Part shown: piece after piece, positions 25,534 through 34,807 of the stretch
How positions within the stretch are numbered: the stretch's first letter is position 1
Layout of the letters: every line of letters begins with the position of its first letter
NCBI RefSeq assembly: GCF_023746615.1
Contig: NZ_CP082276.1
Coordinates: 1,116,001-1,180,000, forward strand
DNA length: 64,000 nt
DNA from: Grimontia kaedaensis
Lineage (GTDB): Bacteria > Pseudomonadota > Gammaproteobacteria > Enterobacterales > Vibrionaceae
Reading direction: 5' to 3'
Notes under the pieces: model-generated
What the model saw: the letters and a program-made list of their open reading frames with translations, nothing else
Database searches by the model: none
Told to the model about the DNA's origin: nothing
Translations under genes and position numbers: made by a program

Positions 25534-26931
25534 ATGGAAAACCCAAGTGAGAAACCGGACTTTAGAAATCATCGATCGGGAGTGATGCGTCGATTTCTCG
25601 CCAACCATCAAAGCTCGCTTCCCATTCTTTTGCTTGCAGTATTTGTTGGCCTGCTAGCAGGGCTACTCTGCACTTTCTTCGATATCGCCATTGATTGGGT
25701 CATTACACAGCGCAGTGAATGTTCAAAAGCCCACGGCGAAATGTCGCTGCTGACTATAGTAACTGTTGTGCTCAGTAGCGCTTTACTCTCTGCATTCAGT
25801 TTCCTTTTGGTAAAGAAAGTCTCTCCAGAAGCAGCGGGTTCTGGGATCCCTGAAATAGAGGGCGCACTTGATGGGCTTCGTCCCGTTCGTTGGTGGCGGG
25901 TAATTCCAGCGAAGTTCTTTGGCGGTATAGGCGCCATTGGTGCTGGGCTGGTTCTGGGGCGTGAAGGGCCTTCAGTGCAGATGGGCTCCAGCGTTGGCAG
26001 AATGGTCACTGATATATTTCGGCTCAATGATGATGAAAGTCGCCACACTTTAGTGGCTTCAGGGGCTGCCGCAGGCTTAGCCGCAGCCTTTAACGCACCA
26101 CTCGCAGGCATTATGTTTGTCGTTGAAGAAATGCGCCCTCAGTTTCGCTACAACCTGATTTCGATTAAGTCCGTCATGATTGCAGCAGTTGTCGCGACCA
26201 TTACCTACCGATATTTTCAGGGCCAAGATGCGATGATCCCCTTACCAGCACATACTGATGTGCCATTAGAAGCCCTGGGACTTTTTTTGATTCTGGGACT
26301 CATGTTTGGTGGTTTTGGCGTACTGTTCAATCGAATGGTGATTTGGAGTATGGACGGGTTTGAGCGCCTGCACCGACATGAGACTAAACGCTTTATCGGC
26401 ATTGGCGCTGCACTCGGCGCCATGTTTGGTGTGATGATCATTTTTGTACCACGGTTAACTGGCGCAGGAGAAAGCCTGATCACAGATGCTGTTGGAGGGT
26501 CGTTTACGCTTTCTATGCTTTTACTACTATTCATGGCACGAACAGTCACCACCCTCGCATGTTTTTGTTCTGGCGCACCCGGTGGTGTTTTCGCCCCTAT
26601 GCTCGCGCTTGGAACGCTGTTCGGTACCTGTTTTGGTGCCGCCTGTATGTTGGTGTTTCCCGATTTCGATATCACTATCGGGATGTTTGCTGTTGCAGGA
26701 ATGGGGGCACTGTTTGCCGCTACCGTTCGCGCACCCATCACCGGAATACTTCTAGTGATCGAGCTCACCCATAACTATGAGCTTATCCTCCCTCTTTTGA
26801 TTACGTCTCTCGGTGCAACCATGACGGCGCAGGCCATGGGCGGAAAACCGCTCTACAGTCAGCTATTACAACGTACCCTGAGTAAGCAAAAAGCGACCGA
26901 AAGCGCTGAAGCTGAAAATACGTCGACGTAA
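25534..26931 (+). CDS. clcA: ClC-type H+/Cl- exchange transporter
   Basis: About 465-residue ClC protein with the three chloride-site motifs GSGIPE, GREGPSVQ (gating Glu) and GGVFAP, the intracellular proton Glu (FVVEEM), and the late conserved Tyr (KPLYSQLL). These residues mark an exchanger rather than a channel. Enteric relatives help in extreme acid resistance. The frame is open from 25447 (GTG); ATG 25534 (MENPSEKPD) gives the usual cytoplasmic N-terminus length before the first membrane helix, but an ATG at 25495 is also possible. Single-gene unit with a terminator after it. Confidence 0.92.
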   Translation: MENPSEKPDFRNHRSGVMRRFLANHQSSLPILLLAVFVGLLAGLLCTFFDIAIDWVITQRSECSKAHGEMSLLTIVTVVLSSALLSAFSFLLVKKVSPEAAGSGIPEIEGALDGLRPVRWWRVIPAKFFGGIGAIGAGLVLGREGPSVQMGSSVGRMVTDIFRLNDDESRHTLVASGAAAGLAAAFNAPLAGIMFVVEEMRPQFRYNLISIKSVMIAAVVATITYRYFQGQDAMIPLPAHTDVPLEALGLFLILGLMFGGFGVLFNRMVIWSMDGFERLHRHETKRFIGIGAALGAMFGVMIIFVPRLTGAGESLITDAVGGSFTLSMLLLLFMARTVTTLACFCSGAPGGVFAPMLALGTLFGTCFGAACMLVFPDFDITIGMFAVAGMGALFAATVRAPITGILLVIELTHNYELILPLLITSLGATMTAQAMGGKPLYSQLLQRTLSKQKATESAEAENTST

Positions 26932-26935
26932 AAAA

Positions 26936-26960
26936 AACCGCTTAAAAAAGCGGCTTTCTC
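26936..26960 (+). terminator. terminator between clcA and the convergent membrane gene
   Basis: CCGCTT (26938-26943), loop AAAA, AAGCGG (26948-26953), flanked by an A-run and CTTTCTC. Short stem, usable in both directions. Confidence 0.65.
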
Positions 26961-26979
26961 GAGGGGGAGTCTATTTATT

Positions 26980-27345
26980 TTAGGCAGTCTGCGCCTGTCG
27001 GTTGCTGTAAGGGCTTTTTAAGTCTGTCAGGACTTTCGCACCATACATACCGCGATAGAAAACCCAAAGGTAAGTGACACCCGCTGTCAGCATACCAATA
27101 CCCAATGGGATCAACAGCAGGTTCATCAACGCCAGAGGCACAGCAATCCAAAAGGTGCGAATAATCCAGCGGAAATGGTCGACATACATGTCTTCCCCGG
27201 CTTCCAGAGCTTCTTTGCGCTTAAAGTAAGCAAATGCAGCACCCGCGATGCTGAAAACACCAAAGGTCAGCAGACCACTAAGCAGCAGCATGTAAGCGAT
27301 CATGGCAGAAGATTTGAACTTTGAAGGCTTTGTATCTGTTGTCAT
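26980..27345 (-). CDS. small membrane protein, DUF4870/Tic20-like
   Basis: About 121 residues with three or so hydrophobic segments (AYMLLLSGLLTFGVFSIAGAAFAYF; FWIAVPLALMNLLLIPLGIGMLTAGVTYLWVFYRG) and a charged loop KRKEALEAGEDMYVDHFRW. The layout resembles DUF4870-type proteins of unknown function. The start is uncertain: neither ATG 27345 nor ATG 27387 has a clear ribosome site; the shorter is preferred. It stands alone and converges with clcA. Confidence 0.7.
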   Translation of the reverse strand: MTTDTKPSKFKSSAMIAYMLLLSGLLTFGVFSIAGAAFAYFKRKEALEAGEDMYVDHFRWIIRTFWIAVPLALMNLLLIPLGIGMLTAGVTYLWVFYRGMYGAKVLTDLKSPYSNRQAQTA

Positions 27346-27550
27346 TATATTTGTACTTATTTTTACGTGAGCGTGAAAAAAGCGCATGTTAATTCATTAA
27401 ATTGACCCAAATCAACACATCAATAAACATTTAGATAAATCACGTTACAAACCCAATTTTTTGTTCATTTAACAAGCAAAAATAAACAACTGAGATAAAT
27501 TTACCGCCCAAATATTATTTTTCGTGCAAATATTCATCAAAATTGTGTTC

Positions 27551-28036
27551 TCAATTACCCTTCCTTTGCCGGTAACGCCCTTGAATAACCTTTGCCATAT
27601 AGCCAATCACAACCAGGTTCATACCCAACGCTAGATATGCCATGGTTTTGCCTGTAGTGATCACTTCATATACTTCGAAAGGCAAATATATCGCCCCACT
27701 TGCCAAAGCAAACCACTCTGTCCAACCGAAGGCTCGCCACAGTCCATAGGCTTCGACAAAACGGACACTGGCATATAGCACCGTTCCCAAGGCGAATAGG
27801 GTCAGGTTCCTGTCATCAACACTTGCCAACGCTTTATGAATCACACTTGGAATTTCTCCAGCGGGATTAAGCCGCAAATGGCGCAGCATCTGTTCGCAGA
27901 GCGCTTGGATTTCAGCACCACCCAATTCATGCAAAGCCAAGCCCACAATCAAGGCCAACAAACCCTTACCTGCCTCCAAAATGGCAATGGCTCTCAACCC
28001 TTTGGGTTGGTGTCTTTCTATTGCTTGATGATTCAC
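27551..28036 (-). CDS. DUF2127 family membrane protein
   Basis: 161-residue integral membrane protein matching DUF2127: an N-terminal KGLRAIAILEAGKGLLALIVGLAL segment, a middle loop, then TLFALGTVLYASVRFVEAYGLWRAFGWTEWFALASGAIYLPFEVYEV, and a final membrane helix with a basic tail (YRQRKGN). About four membrane spans. The function of the family is unknown. Flanked by AT-rich DNA and the HlyD-like remnant. Confidence 0.82.
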   Translation of the reverse strand: MNHQAIERHQPKGLRAIAILEAGKGLLALIVGLALHELGGAEIQALCEQMLRHLRLNPAGEIPSVIHKALASVDDRNLTLFALGTVLYASVRFVEAYGLWRAFGWTEWFALASGAIYLPFEVYEVITTGKTMAYLALGMNLVVIGYMAKVIQGRYRQRKGN

Positions 28037-28108
28037 ATTCAGGCACTCATAGGAAAAGCTTATTAAGCGTGGGCAGAATCGTGATGAGACAGAGTCACAG
28101 GCGCAAGA

Positions 28109-28137
28109 AAAAGGGCTCTTAAAGAGCCCTTTGGGAG
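28109..28137 (-). terminator. terminator downstream of the HlyD-like remnant
   Basis: AAAGGGCTCT (28110-28119) / AGAGCCCTTT (28123-28132), loop of 3 nt. On the minus strand it is followed by TTCTTG. The terminator survives although the gene it served is truncated. Confidence 0.75.
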
Positions 28138-28154
28138 AAGAATGTCGGTTAAAT

Positions 28155-28640
28155 CTAATAGATGAAGTAAAGCTGGGCTTTCATTCGAATGATGATGCCG
28201 CGAATCACATCCAGGAAGCTCATAAACCCGATTGGTTTATCTCCAGATACCCAACCCAAACCCACTGCGCCAACTGGGACATCATAGCCTTCTGGCTCTT
28301 CCAGTTTCAGCCTGACAAAGTGGTGTTTGTTGGCAAGGTTTGAACCTGTAGTCATGCGCACATTATCGTCTGTGGCAATCAGTCGGGCCTGCGATTCTCC
28401 TGTTGCTTCAACAATCCCCTCTACTTCTGCTTTGAAGACCTTACCTGGGTAAACCGGGCTCGCGAATTCAGCATACTGCCCTACTTTCACATTGCGGATA
28501 GCTTGATGATTCACTCGCATCAGCACATATTTTTCATCGGTGTACATATGGATTCGAGGAACCATACCTACATACTAACCCTCGCGCATGATGAAGTTAG
28601 TCACGTAACCAGCAGTCACCTTCAGGCGAATCAACTATGG
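28155..28640 (-). pseudogene. 5'-truncated HlyD-family secretion protein
   Basis: The C-terminal third of an EmrA/YibH-like membrane fusion protein is readable (HMYTDEKYVLMRVNHQAIRNVKVGQ; PVGAVGLGWVSGDKPIGFMSFLDVIRGIIIRMK). Translation could begin at 28565, but the same frame continues upstream as KVTAGYVTNFIMREG, a stop (TAG), then YVGMVPRIH, so family-like text extends past an in-frame amber codon to about 28640 and then ends. The N-terminal membrane anchor, lipoyl and hairpin domains are absent. It is a broken gene whose 5' part was lost, facing the also truncated AraC gene. Confidence 0.8.
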
Positions 28641-28671
28641 TTTAAGCTGCTTTCACTCAGGCGCTCACTAC

Positions 28672-29337
28672 GTGGGAAGGCAATCAGGAAAGTTGTTGAA
28701 GTGGTGCTACGACAACGAATACTCAGGGACGGCCACAGGTATCGATTCACTGCGCGTCGCCATTATGATGACTTTCGTTCTTCGCCATTTTACCCATGAA
28801 GGTTTTGCGCCGTTGGCTGTCAGACTCAAAGGAACGGATATCGATATCAACGCTGCAAGCGAATGGTTTGGATGTGAAGTGAAAACAGGTTGTGCCATGA
28901 CGGAAGTCTGGTTCGATAACAAATTGCTACTTTTGGAACATGCCGTGCCGCGCGACCATAACAAAGCAACACTGATTTCTTTGTTTGATTTGGATGAACT
29001 GGTCAATATGCCGCAACGCGATGACCCCACCAAAGCGCTGTATGAAGTGGTGAACTTTACCCGTCATTACGGCATGCCCTCTTTGGAAACGGTCGCATCA
29101 ACACTGGGGCTTTCCACGCAGCAATTGCAGCGGCGATTACATCGATTGGGTTTCAGTTTCTCGTCTATGCGGGGCTATGTGCTGAATAACATTGCGGCGA
29201 GGTACATGTTAAAGGGCTATGCCCCGGATGAGGTTGCCCTTCTACTTGGCTACAGCAACCCACAAAGCTTCACCAAAGCCTTCCAACGCGTCCGTGGGTG
29301 TGCGCCGAAAGAGTACATGCGACGTATAGAACACTGA
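28672..29337 (+). pseudogene. 5'-truncated AraC-family regulator
   Basis: 221 codons from a GTG with no good ribosome site. The C-terminal double helix-turn-helix is complete (LETVASTLGLSTQQLQRRLHRLGFSFSSMRG; DEVALLLGYSNPQSFTKAFQRVRGCAPKEYMRR), and part of the arabinose-binding-like domain precedes it. Relatives of this type run about 330 residues, so about 100 N-terminal residues are missing. The open frame extends a little upstream (to about 28627) without family-like sequence. It may be non-functional, or make a ligand-blind DNA-binding fragment. Confidence 0.72.
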
Positions 29338-29426
29338 TCGCGCAAACAATAAGCATGCAGCCGATCTCCCCTTCCCTTTTCGATTGAAAACGCAGTACTA
29401 TTTAAACGCTCATTTTGAGCATTATT

Positions 29427-29577
29427 CTCAGGGCGGGGCGAAATTCCCCACCGGCGGTATGTCAGCACGCAAATCATTGTATGACTGACGAGCCCGCGAG
29501 CGCCCAAACACATGTTTGGGGTCAGCAGACTTGGTGAGACGCCAAGGCCGACGGTTATAGTCCGGATGAAAGAGGAT
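29427..29577 (+). promoter_or_regulatory. FMN riboswitch (RFN element)
   Basis: The conserved RFN core is unmistakable: CAGGGCGGGGCGAAATTCCC, then ACCGGCGGTA, the variable arms, GACGCCAAGGCCGACGGTTATAGTCCGGATGAAAGAGGA. It lies 120 nt upstream of ribB and should reduce ribB expression when FMN is abundant. The remaining leader (29578-29700) includes the GCCCTGATTCTGGTA segment often seen before ribB. Confidence 0.95.
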
Positions 29578-29700
29578 GATAAAAATGCACCGATTCACGG
29601 CGGCGTTCGCTTAGCCGAAGATCGTTGGATTGCGTATGGCTGCGTTCGCAGTTTGCGCTCATCTATGCCCTGATTCTGGTATTTAAACTTAGGAGTTACC

Positions 29701-30357
29701 ATGAATCAGACTCACGCATCTCTACTTTCTGGCACCCCATTTGAGCGCGTTGAAGCGGCGCTTGAAGCACTGCGTTTGGGTAAAGGCGTTTTGCTTCTCG
29801 ACGACGAAGATCGCGAAAATGAAGGTGACATCATTTATTCTGTAGACCACCTAACCACTCAGCAAATGGCACTCATGATCCGCGAATGCTCTGGTATCGT
29901 GTGCCTGTGCCTGCCTGAAGAACAAGCTGACAGGCTGGAACTTCAGCCAATGGTGGCCAATAACAACAGCGCCAATCAGACCGCTTTTACCGTTTCCATT
30001 GAAGCGAAAGTGGGCGTCACAACCGGCGTTTCTGCGGCTGACCGCGTCACTACTATCAAGACCGCCTCGAACCCAGATGCGAAACCTTCTGATCTGGCAC
30101 GTCCCGGCCACGTATTCCCGCTTCGCGCCCGTAAAGGCGGTGTTCTTGTCCGTCGTGGTCACACCGAAGGCACTATCGATTTAATGCAAATGGCTGGCCT
30201 TTCCCCTGCCGGTGTTTTGTGTGAGGTGCAGAATGAAGATGGTTCCATGGCAAAAGCGCCAGAGATCGTCGAGTTCGGTAAGAAGCATGACATGCCAGTT
30301 CTGACCATTGAAGACATGGTTCAATACCGCCTGACGTCAGCGGAGAAGATCGCCTAA
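29701..30357 (+). CDS. ribB: 3,4-dihydroxy-2-butanone-4-phosphate synthase
   Basis: 218-residue stand-alone RibB, making the four-carbon precursor of riboflavin from ribulose 5-phosphate. The active-site loop LLLDDEDRENEGDIIY, TTGVSAADRVTTI, RPGHVFPLRA and RRGHTEGTIDL are all present. There is no C-terminal GTP cyclohydrolase II domain. AGGAG 5 nt before the ATG. Controlled by the FMN riboswitch upstream; monocistronic with its own terminator. Confidence 0.97.
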   Translation: MNQTHASLLSGTPFERVEAALEALRLGKGVLLLDDEDRENEGDIIYSVDHLTTQQMALMIRECSGIVCLCLPEEQADRLELQPMVANNNSANQTAFTVSIEAKVGVTTGVSAADRVTTIKTASNPDAKPSDLARPGHVFPLRARKGGVLVRRGHTEGTIDLMQMAGLSPAGVLCEVQNEDGSMAKAPEIVEFGKKHDMPVLTIEDMVQYRLTSAEKIA

Positions 30358-30380
30358 TCTTTCGAATGACAAGTAATTTT

Positions 30381-30422
30381 GAGGTCGCTCACGCTTCTAA
30401 ATTGATGAGCGACCTCTATTTT
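30381..30422 (+). terminator. ribB terminator
   Basis: Perfect 11-bp stem GAGGTCGCTCA (30381-30391) / TGAGCGACCTC (30406-30416), then TATTTTG. Confidence 0.9.
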
Positions 30423-30528
30423 GTAAAAGAATAATTCCTCTCACTGTGCAACCTATCACCAAGTTGTTAACCCCACCGCTTCTTTCGGAAGGAAAAATTC
30501 ACCCAATATAAGAATCACACAGCATTCC

Positions 30529-30543
30529 ATTCACGCCGTGAAT
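30529..30543. promoter_or_regulatory. palindromic candidate operator upstream of the BCCT gene
   Basis: ATTCACG-C-CGTGAAT is a perfect 15-nt dyad about 105 nt before the carrier start. It differs from the BetI palindrome, so control by another regulator is possible. Confidence 0.35.
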
Positions 30544-30647
30544 TTCATCAATTCTTTTTATCTTCAGCATCTAATAGCTGAATTGATATGAATCGCAATC
30601 AAAATGAGAATTTCCAAACACAACCTTGTGAACTGGAAGTTTATTTT

Positions 30648-32564
30648 ATGAAAAAACACTTTGAGCTCATCGACAAGCCGACTTTTTTCGGCGCGTTGGG
30701 GCTGCTGTTTTCTGTCATCGTTCCATTGCTGGTTTGGCCTGACCAAGGCGCAGAGTGGATTGCGATTGCAAAAACCTTTATGACCGACAAGCTGGGCTTT
30801 ATGTATCTGGCTCTTGGTATCGCTGCCTTCTTTTTTATGGCTTACATCGTTTTCAGCGATATCGGACAAATCAAACTTGGTGACGCAGACGAGAAACCAG
30901 AGTTTGCGACCGGCTCTTGGGCTGCGATGCTTTTCTGTGGCGGTATCGGTGCCAGTATCCTTTACTGGGGTACTATCGAGTGGGCTTACTACTATCAAAA
31001 CCCTCCTTTCCAACTGCAGGCTGGCAGTGAAGAAGCCGTTCGTTGGGCAGCGACCTACGGTATTTTCCACTGGGGGCCAATTGCTTGGTCTATTTACCTG
31101 ATCCCAGCTATTCCAATTGCTTATTTCTTCTACGTTCGCAAGCAGCCTGTACTGAAAGTATCTGCTGCGCTGATGCCAGTGATTGGTGAAGCACGCAGCC
31201 ACGGTAAGCTGGGCAAGTTCATTGATGTACTGTTCATCTTTGGTCTTTTAGGTGGTGCCGCAACCACATTGGGTCTGGCTGCACCATTGATCAACGAAGG
31301 TATCAGCTACCTGTTTGGCATTCCTTCTACCACAGTGACTCAAATCGGTGTTCTACTGCTTTGTACCGCGCTGTTCGCCTACTCGTCTTACAAAGGTATG
31401 GATGAGGGTATCAAGGTTCTGAGCAACATTAACTTTTGGGGTGCACTTGGTCTGTTGGCATTCGTCCTGTTTGCTGGTCCAACGCTGTTCATGCTGGAGA
31501 CCGGTTTGGACTCCATCGGTCGTATGCTGTCAAACTTCTTCGTGATGGCGACTTGGGCAGAACCGTTTGGTGGCTACGGCACGTTTGAAGACACCCACTT
31601 CCCGCAGGATTGGACGATTTTCTACTGGGCATGGTGGCTAGTATTTGCGCCAAGTATGGGCTTGTTCGTGGCGCGTATTTCGCGTGGCCGTACCATCAAA
31701 CAGATGGTATCGGGTTCTATCTTCTTCGGCTCTCTGGGCTGCGCCCTTTACTTCATGATCTTGGGTAACTTTGGCCTGTCGCTGCAACTTTCAGGTCAGT
31801 TAGATGTTGTCTCAATCCTGAATGAGAAAGGCGCAACGACAGCGATTTTCGCTATCCTTGAGCAACTGCCAATGAGCACTGTGGTTATCGCTGTGTTCAC
31901 GGTTCTATGTATCATTTTTACCGCGACCACGTTCGATTCCATCTCGTTCATTTTGGCCTCTGTGGTACAGAACAACGTGACTGAAGACCCGCTACGTTGG
32001 AACCGTCTGTTCTGGGCATTTACTCTGTCTGTGATGCCTTCCATCCTGATGTTTATGGGTGGCCTTGCAACGCTGCAAACAGCGGCAATCGTCGGCGGCC
32101 TACCTCTACTGGTTATCGCTGTCATGCTGATGCTCTCCGGTGTGAAAGCGGCAACGCTCGACTTGGCACACCAGGAAGGCTATGAAGACCCAACCATCAA
32201 TATCGAAGAGTTTCCTGAGGTGGATCCTTGGTCTCGTGAAGGTATGGCTATGGCAAAGTTTGAACGACTGAAAGACGAAGCGATCACTGCAGCAAACGAA
32301 GAGCGTGAGAAGCTGGATGCAATCTGGGACCTCAAGAAAAACATCCGTGCAGAAGCATTGTCACGAGGCGAAACAGGTATGGAATTGGGCGATGCTCCCC
32401 AAGAGCAGCTGGATGAAATCCAACGCCTGACTGACGAAGCCATGGCCGCTAAAGAACATAAACTTCAGGCTTCTGAAGCAGCGCAACAAGCGCGTATTGA
32501 GTTCAATGAACTGATGCGTGAGAAGAAGCGTTTAGAGCAAGAAGCGGAAGAGCAAATGGCGTAA
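30648..32564 (+). CDS. BCCT-family betaine/choline/carnitine transporter with coiled-coil tail
   Basis: 638-residue secondary transporter of the BCCT family, about 12 membrane helices (residues about 10-525). The glycine-rich CGGIGASILYWGTIEWAYYY stretch and the aromatic FYWAWWLVFAPSMGLFVARISRGRT signature form the trimethylammonium cage. Residues about 530-638 are a long charged, helical, probably coiled-coil cytoplasmic tail (EERE, EEQ, KEHKLQASEAAQQARIE), likely an osmosensory or regulatory extension. The start at ATG 30648 follows GGAAG; a 60-nt longer frame exists. It lies 9.8 kb from the bet operon. Substrate (choline, betaine or DMSP) is not resolved by sequence. Confidence 0.9.
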   Translation: MKKHFELIDKPTFFGALGLLFSVIVPLLVWPDQGAEWIAIAKTFMTDKLGFMYLALGIAAFFFMAYIVFSDIGQIKLGDADEKPEFATGSWAAMLFCGGIGASILYWGTIEWAYYYQNPPFQLQAGSEEAVRWAATYGIFHWGPIAWSIYLIPAIPIAYFFYVRKQPVLKVSAALMPVIGEARSHGKLGKFIDVLFIFGLLGGAATTLGLAAPLINEGISYLFGIPSTTVTQIGVLLLCTALFAYSSYKGMDEGIKVLSNINFWGALGLLAFVLFAGPTLFMLETGLDSIGRMLSNFFVMATWAEPFGGYGTFEDTHFPQDWTIFYWAWWLVFAPSMGLFVARISRGRTIKQMVSGSIFFGSLGCALYFMILGNFGLSLQLSGQLDVVSILNEKGATTAIFAILEQLPMSTVVIAVFTVLCIIFTATTFDSISFILASVVQNNVTEDPLRWNRLFWAFTLSVMPSILMFMGGLATLQTAAIVGGLPLLVIAVMLMLSGVKAATLDLAHQEGYEDPTINIEEFPEVDPWSREGMAMAKFERLKDEAITAANEEREKLDAIWDLKKNIRAEALSRGETGMELGDAPQEQLDEIQRLTDEAMAAKEHKLQASEAAQQARIEFNELMREKKRLEQEAEEQMA

Positions 32565-32583
32565 GCCACCAATATGAAATGAT

Positions 32584-32613
32584 AAAGGGCAAAATTTATG
32601 CCCTTTTCTTTTT
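32584..32613 (+). terminator. terminator between the BCCT gene and the diguanylate cyclase gene
   Basis: AAAGGGCA (32584-32591) / TGCCCTTT (32599-32606), 7-nt loop, then TCTTTTT. Serves the BCCT gene; A-run also upstream for the convergent gene. Confidence 0.85.
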
Positions 32614-32618
32614 GAGGT

Positions 32619-34142
32619 TCAGCTGGTTGTCGTCATCGACGTTTTCTCTACAGAAACGGCAACCCTAGACTTTTTTTTGGCATCAGGCTCGTAAATACGG
32701 AATTTGTTCTTACCCATATTCTTCGCCACGTACAGCGCTTCATCAGCGTGGCGGATAAGTGAATCGCAGCTGTCACTATGTTCTGGATAGAATGCGTAAC
32801 CTATCGATAACCCAACCTGAATCTCAATACCGTCCACAAAAATGGGCTGCCCAACAGATTCAATCAGCCGTTCTGCCATCACAGGTAAATACTCTCGGCT
32901 TACTGGACCACTGTAGATAATGGCAAACTCATCACCACCCAAACGAGCGACCGTGTCTTGGTTCCTACACTGCTTCAACAATCGGTCCGCCACTATCTTG
33001 AGGCACTCATCGCCAATGGGATGACCATACTCGTCATTCACAGGCTTGAAGTCGTCCAAATCAAGAATGGCGAGTGTGATGTGGCGCTCTTGAACCTGAG
33101 CAAGTTCCAGCGCCATTTTTAAGTCATCATTGAAACGGATGCGGTTCGCCAGCTTGGTCAGAGGGTCGCTCATGGCTAGTTTTGTTGCTTTCTTTTCCGC
33201 ACTCCGGCGACGCTTAATCTCTCGCTTCAGCCTCAAATTCCAGTGGTAGAACATACCCACAGTAAAAATTGAACAAACTAAAATAGCCGATACGACCCAC
33301 CAGAATAGACCCCATTCGAAGCCAGTTTCGTACTTCACCGGGAACCAGCGCTCAAAAATCTCTTTTCGATCTAAAGGTGTAATTTCATTGATTGCGAAAT
33401 TAAACAACTCCACCAGCTGAGGATGGTCGCGGTTAACCAGAATAGAGAGTTTTGCGTTTGAAGGTAGCACCCCACCAATTTTCACATTGATGATATTGTG
33501 CTCTTGAATGATGTAGACCAGCGAGCCCAATACACTTATAAAACCATAAACTTCTTTGCTTTCTACCTTCTTTAACCCTTCTTCCGTTGAGTCAAAAGCT
33601 CTGAAGTCTAAATGAGGATAGAGCTTTGGCATAATTTCCGAAGCTGGAGAATCACGAAGCACACCGATCGTTTCCTGTGCGAGGTTATTGAGATCATCAA
33701 CGAACGGAGTATCCATATTGGTTGCAAGTGCACGATGTGAAGTGAAGTAAGGGATGGTAAACAGAAAGTCCTGACGTTTTTCGTCGGTGGCAACTTCAGC
33801 GACAATAATGTCGCAATGCCCTGCTTTTACTTCAGCCAGACTTTTAGAATAAGTGTCAGTAGGGTAAAGATGAAAAGGAATGCCCAGCTTATTGCTGATT
33901 AGTCTTGCGTAGTCCGCCAGCACACCCACATATTCACCATCTTGATTGATGTATTCGAAGGGTAACCAGTTAGGCTCAACACACATTGATACCCCATTAA
34001 GGGAATCGAGATAAAGTTCTTGTTGTTCAGATAATTGCTTGGCACGAACAGACTCAGACAACATCAATAGACAGGCAAAAATTACAAAGCAGTGATTATA
34101 ATGCTGTGATAATTTTGAAAAATATGGTGAAAGATTGGCCAT
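32619..34142 (-). CDS. periplasmic solute-sensing diguanylate cyclase
   Basis: 507-residue membrane sensor. N-terminal signal or anchor (about residues 15-34), periplasmic SBP_bac_3-type ligand domain (about 45-270, VSMCVEPNWLPFEYINQDGEYVGVLADY), membrane helix (about 278-298), and a C-terminal GGDEF domain. The catalytic motif is intact (RLGGDEFAIIY), with the inhibitory RxxD site (RNQD) five residues before it, so c-di-GMP synthesis with product feedback is expected. The ligand domain resembles amino-acid-binding proteins. It converges with the BCCT gene; upstream lies a 650-nt gap. Confidence 0.93.
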   Translation of the reverse strand: MANLSPYFSKLSQHYNHCFVIFACLLMLSESVRAKQLSEQQELYLDSLNGVSMCVEPNWLPFEYINQDGEYVGVLADYARLISNKLGIPFHLYPTDTYSKSLAEVKAGHCDIIVAEVATDEKRQDFLFTIPYFTSHRALATNMDTPFVDDLNNLAQETIGVLRDSPASEIMPKLYPHLDFRAFDSTEEGLKKVESKEVYGFISVLGSLVYIIQEHNIINVKIGGVLPSNAKLSILVNRDHPQLVELFNFAINEITPLDRKEIFERWFPVKYETGFEWGLFWWVVSAILVCSIFTVGMFYHWNLRLKREIKRRRSAEKKATKLAMSDPLTKLANRIRFNDDLKMALELAQVQERHITLAILDLDDFKPVNDEYGHPIGDECLKIVADRLLKQCRNQDTVARLGGDEFAIIYSGPVSREYLPVMAERLIESVGQPIFVDGIEIQVGLSIGYAFYPEHSDSCDSLIRHADEALYVAKNMGKNKFRIYEPDAKKKSRVAVSVEKTSMTTTS

Positions 34143-34807
34143 GGCTTTCCCCCAGAAAACACATCGCGATTACCGCGAAACTTCCGATTTATTCTGCCAT
34201 GTGTCGCCATTGATTTGCGTTTCAATAGTAAGACAAAAGTTGCATTAGTAGAATTATCATGAGAAATGAAATTGCCTCCAAATCATCACACTGAGCTTTG
34301 GTTATTCATACAGTGAATGCCACTGCCAAAAAATTTAATTATCGAATTATCATCTATACAACTTTTCGGATTCGCACTTCATTGATGAGAACATCTCTCA
34401 TCATTACTTAAAATTAGCTATTATTATCATACATTTAAATATCAACAAAATCGTGAAAACGCTTTCTTTTTTAGTCAGAATTTTTGTCTTTTTTATTAGG
34501 TTTTTATAAACAATCTTTCCTCCTAACTTCAAATGCAAAATAGTGGTGGATTTCACAAGCTTAAAGAAACTGCTTTCATACCAATGAATTGTATTCCAAT
34601 GAATACAACAAGCCTAACAATACAGACCTCTCTTTCCTTAATGTTTGAACTCTCAGCTTCCATACTATATTGGCTCCACCAAACCAAGCGTCCTGAACAT
34701 ATGTCCCCAAAAAGCACTAAAGACCCTTTCAGACTTTACAAAGTAAAACTGGCAATATTAGAGCAATAACTCTAATATGTCCGTAACTTCCTCACGTGGA
34801 AACCATT
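34143..34807. other. AT-rich intergenic region upstream of the export operon, with two dyads
   Basis: About 665 nt without a convincing gene. A 78-codon frame at 34533-34769 has no ribosome site and no family-like pattern. Two inverted repeats stand out: TTGTATTC (34589-34596) / GAATACAA (34601-34608), overlapped by a direct repeat of CCAATGAAT (34581 and 34596), and ATATTAGAG (34755-34763) / CTCTAATAT (34770-34778), 30 nt before the TolC-like start. Both are candidate operators for the efflux operon. Confidence 0.5.

Noticed and set aside
28503..28799. Open frame spanning the HlyD/AraC junction
   Set aside because: It runs antisense to the adaptor remnant and out of frame with the AraC remnant; it is an artefact of the junction.
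34533..34769. 78-codon open frame upstream of the TolC-like gene
   Set aside because: AT-rich, no ribosome site, low-complexity composition and no family pattern; overlaps candidate operator dyads.
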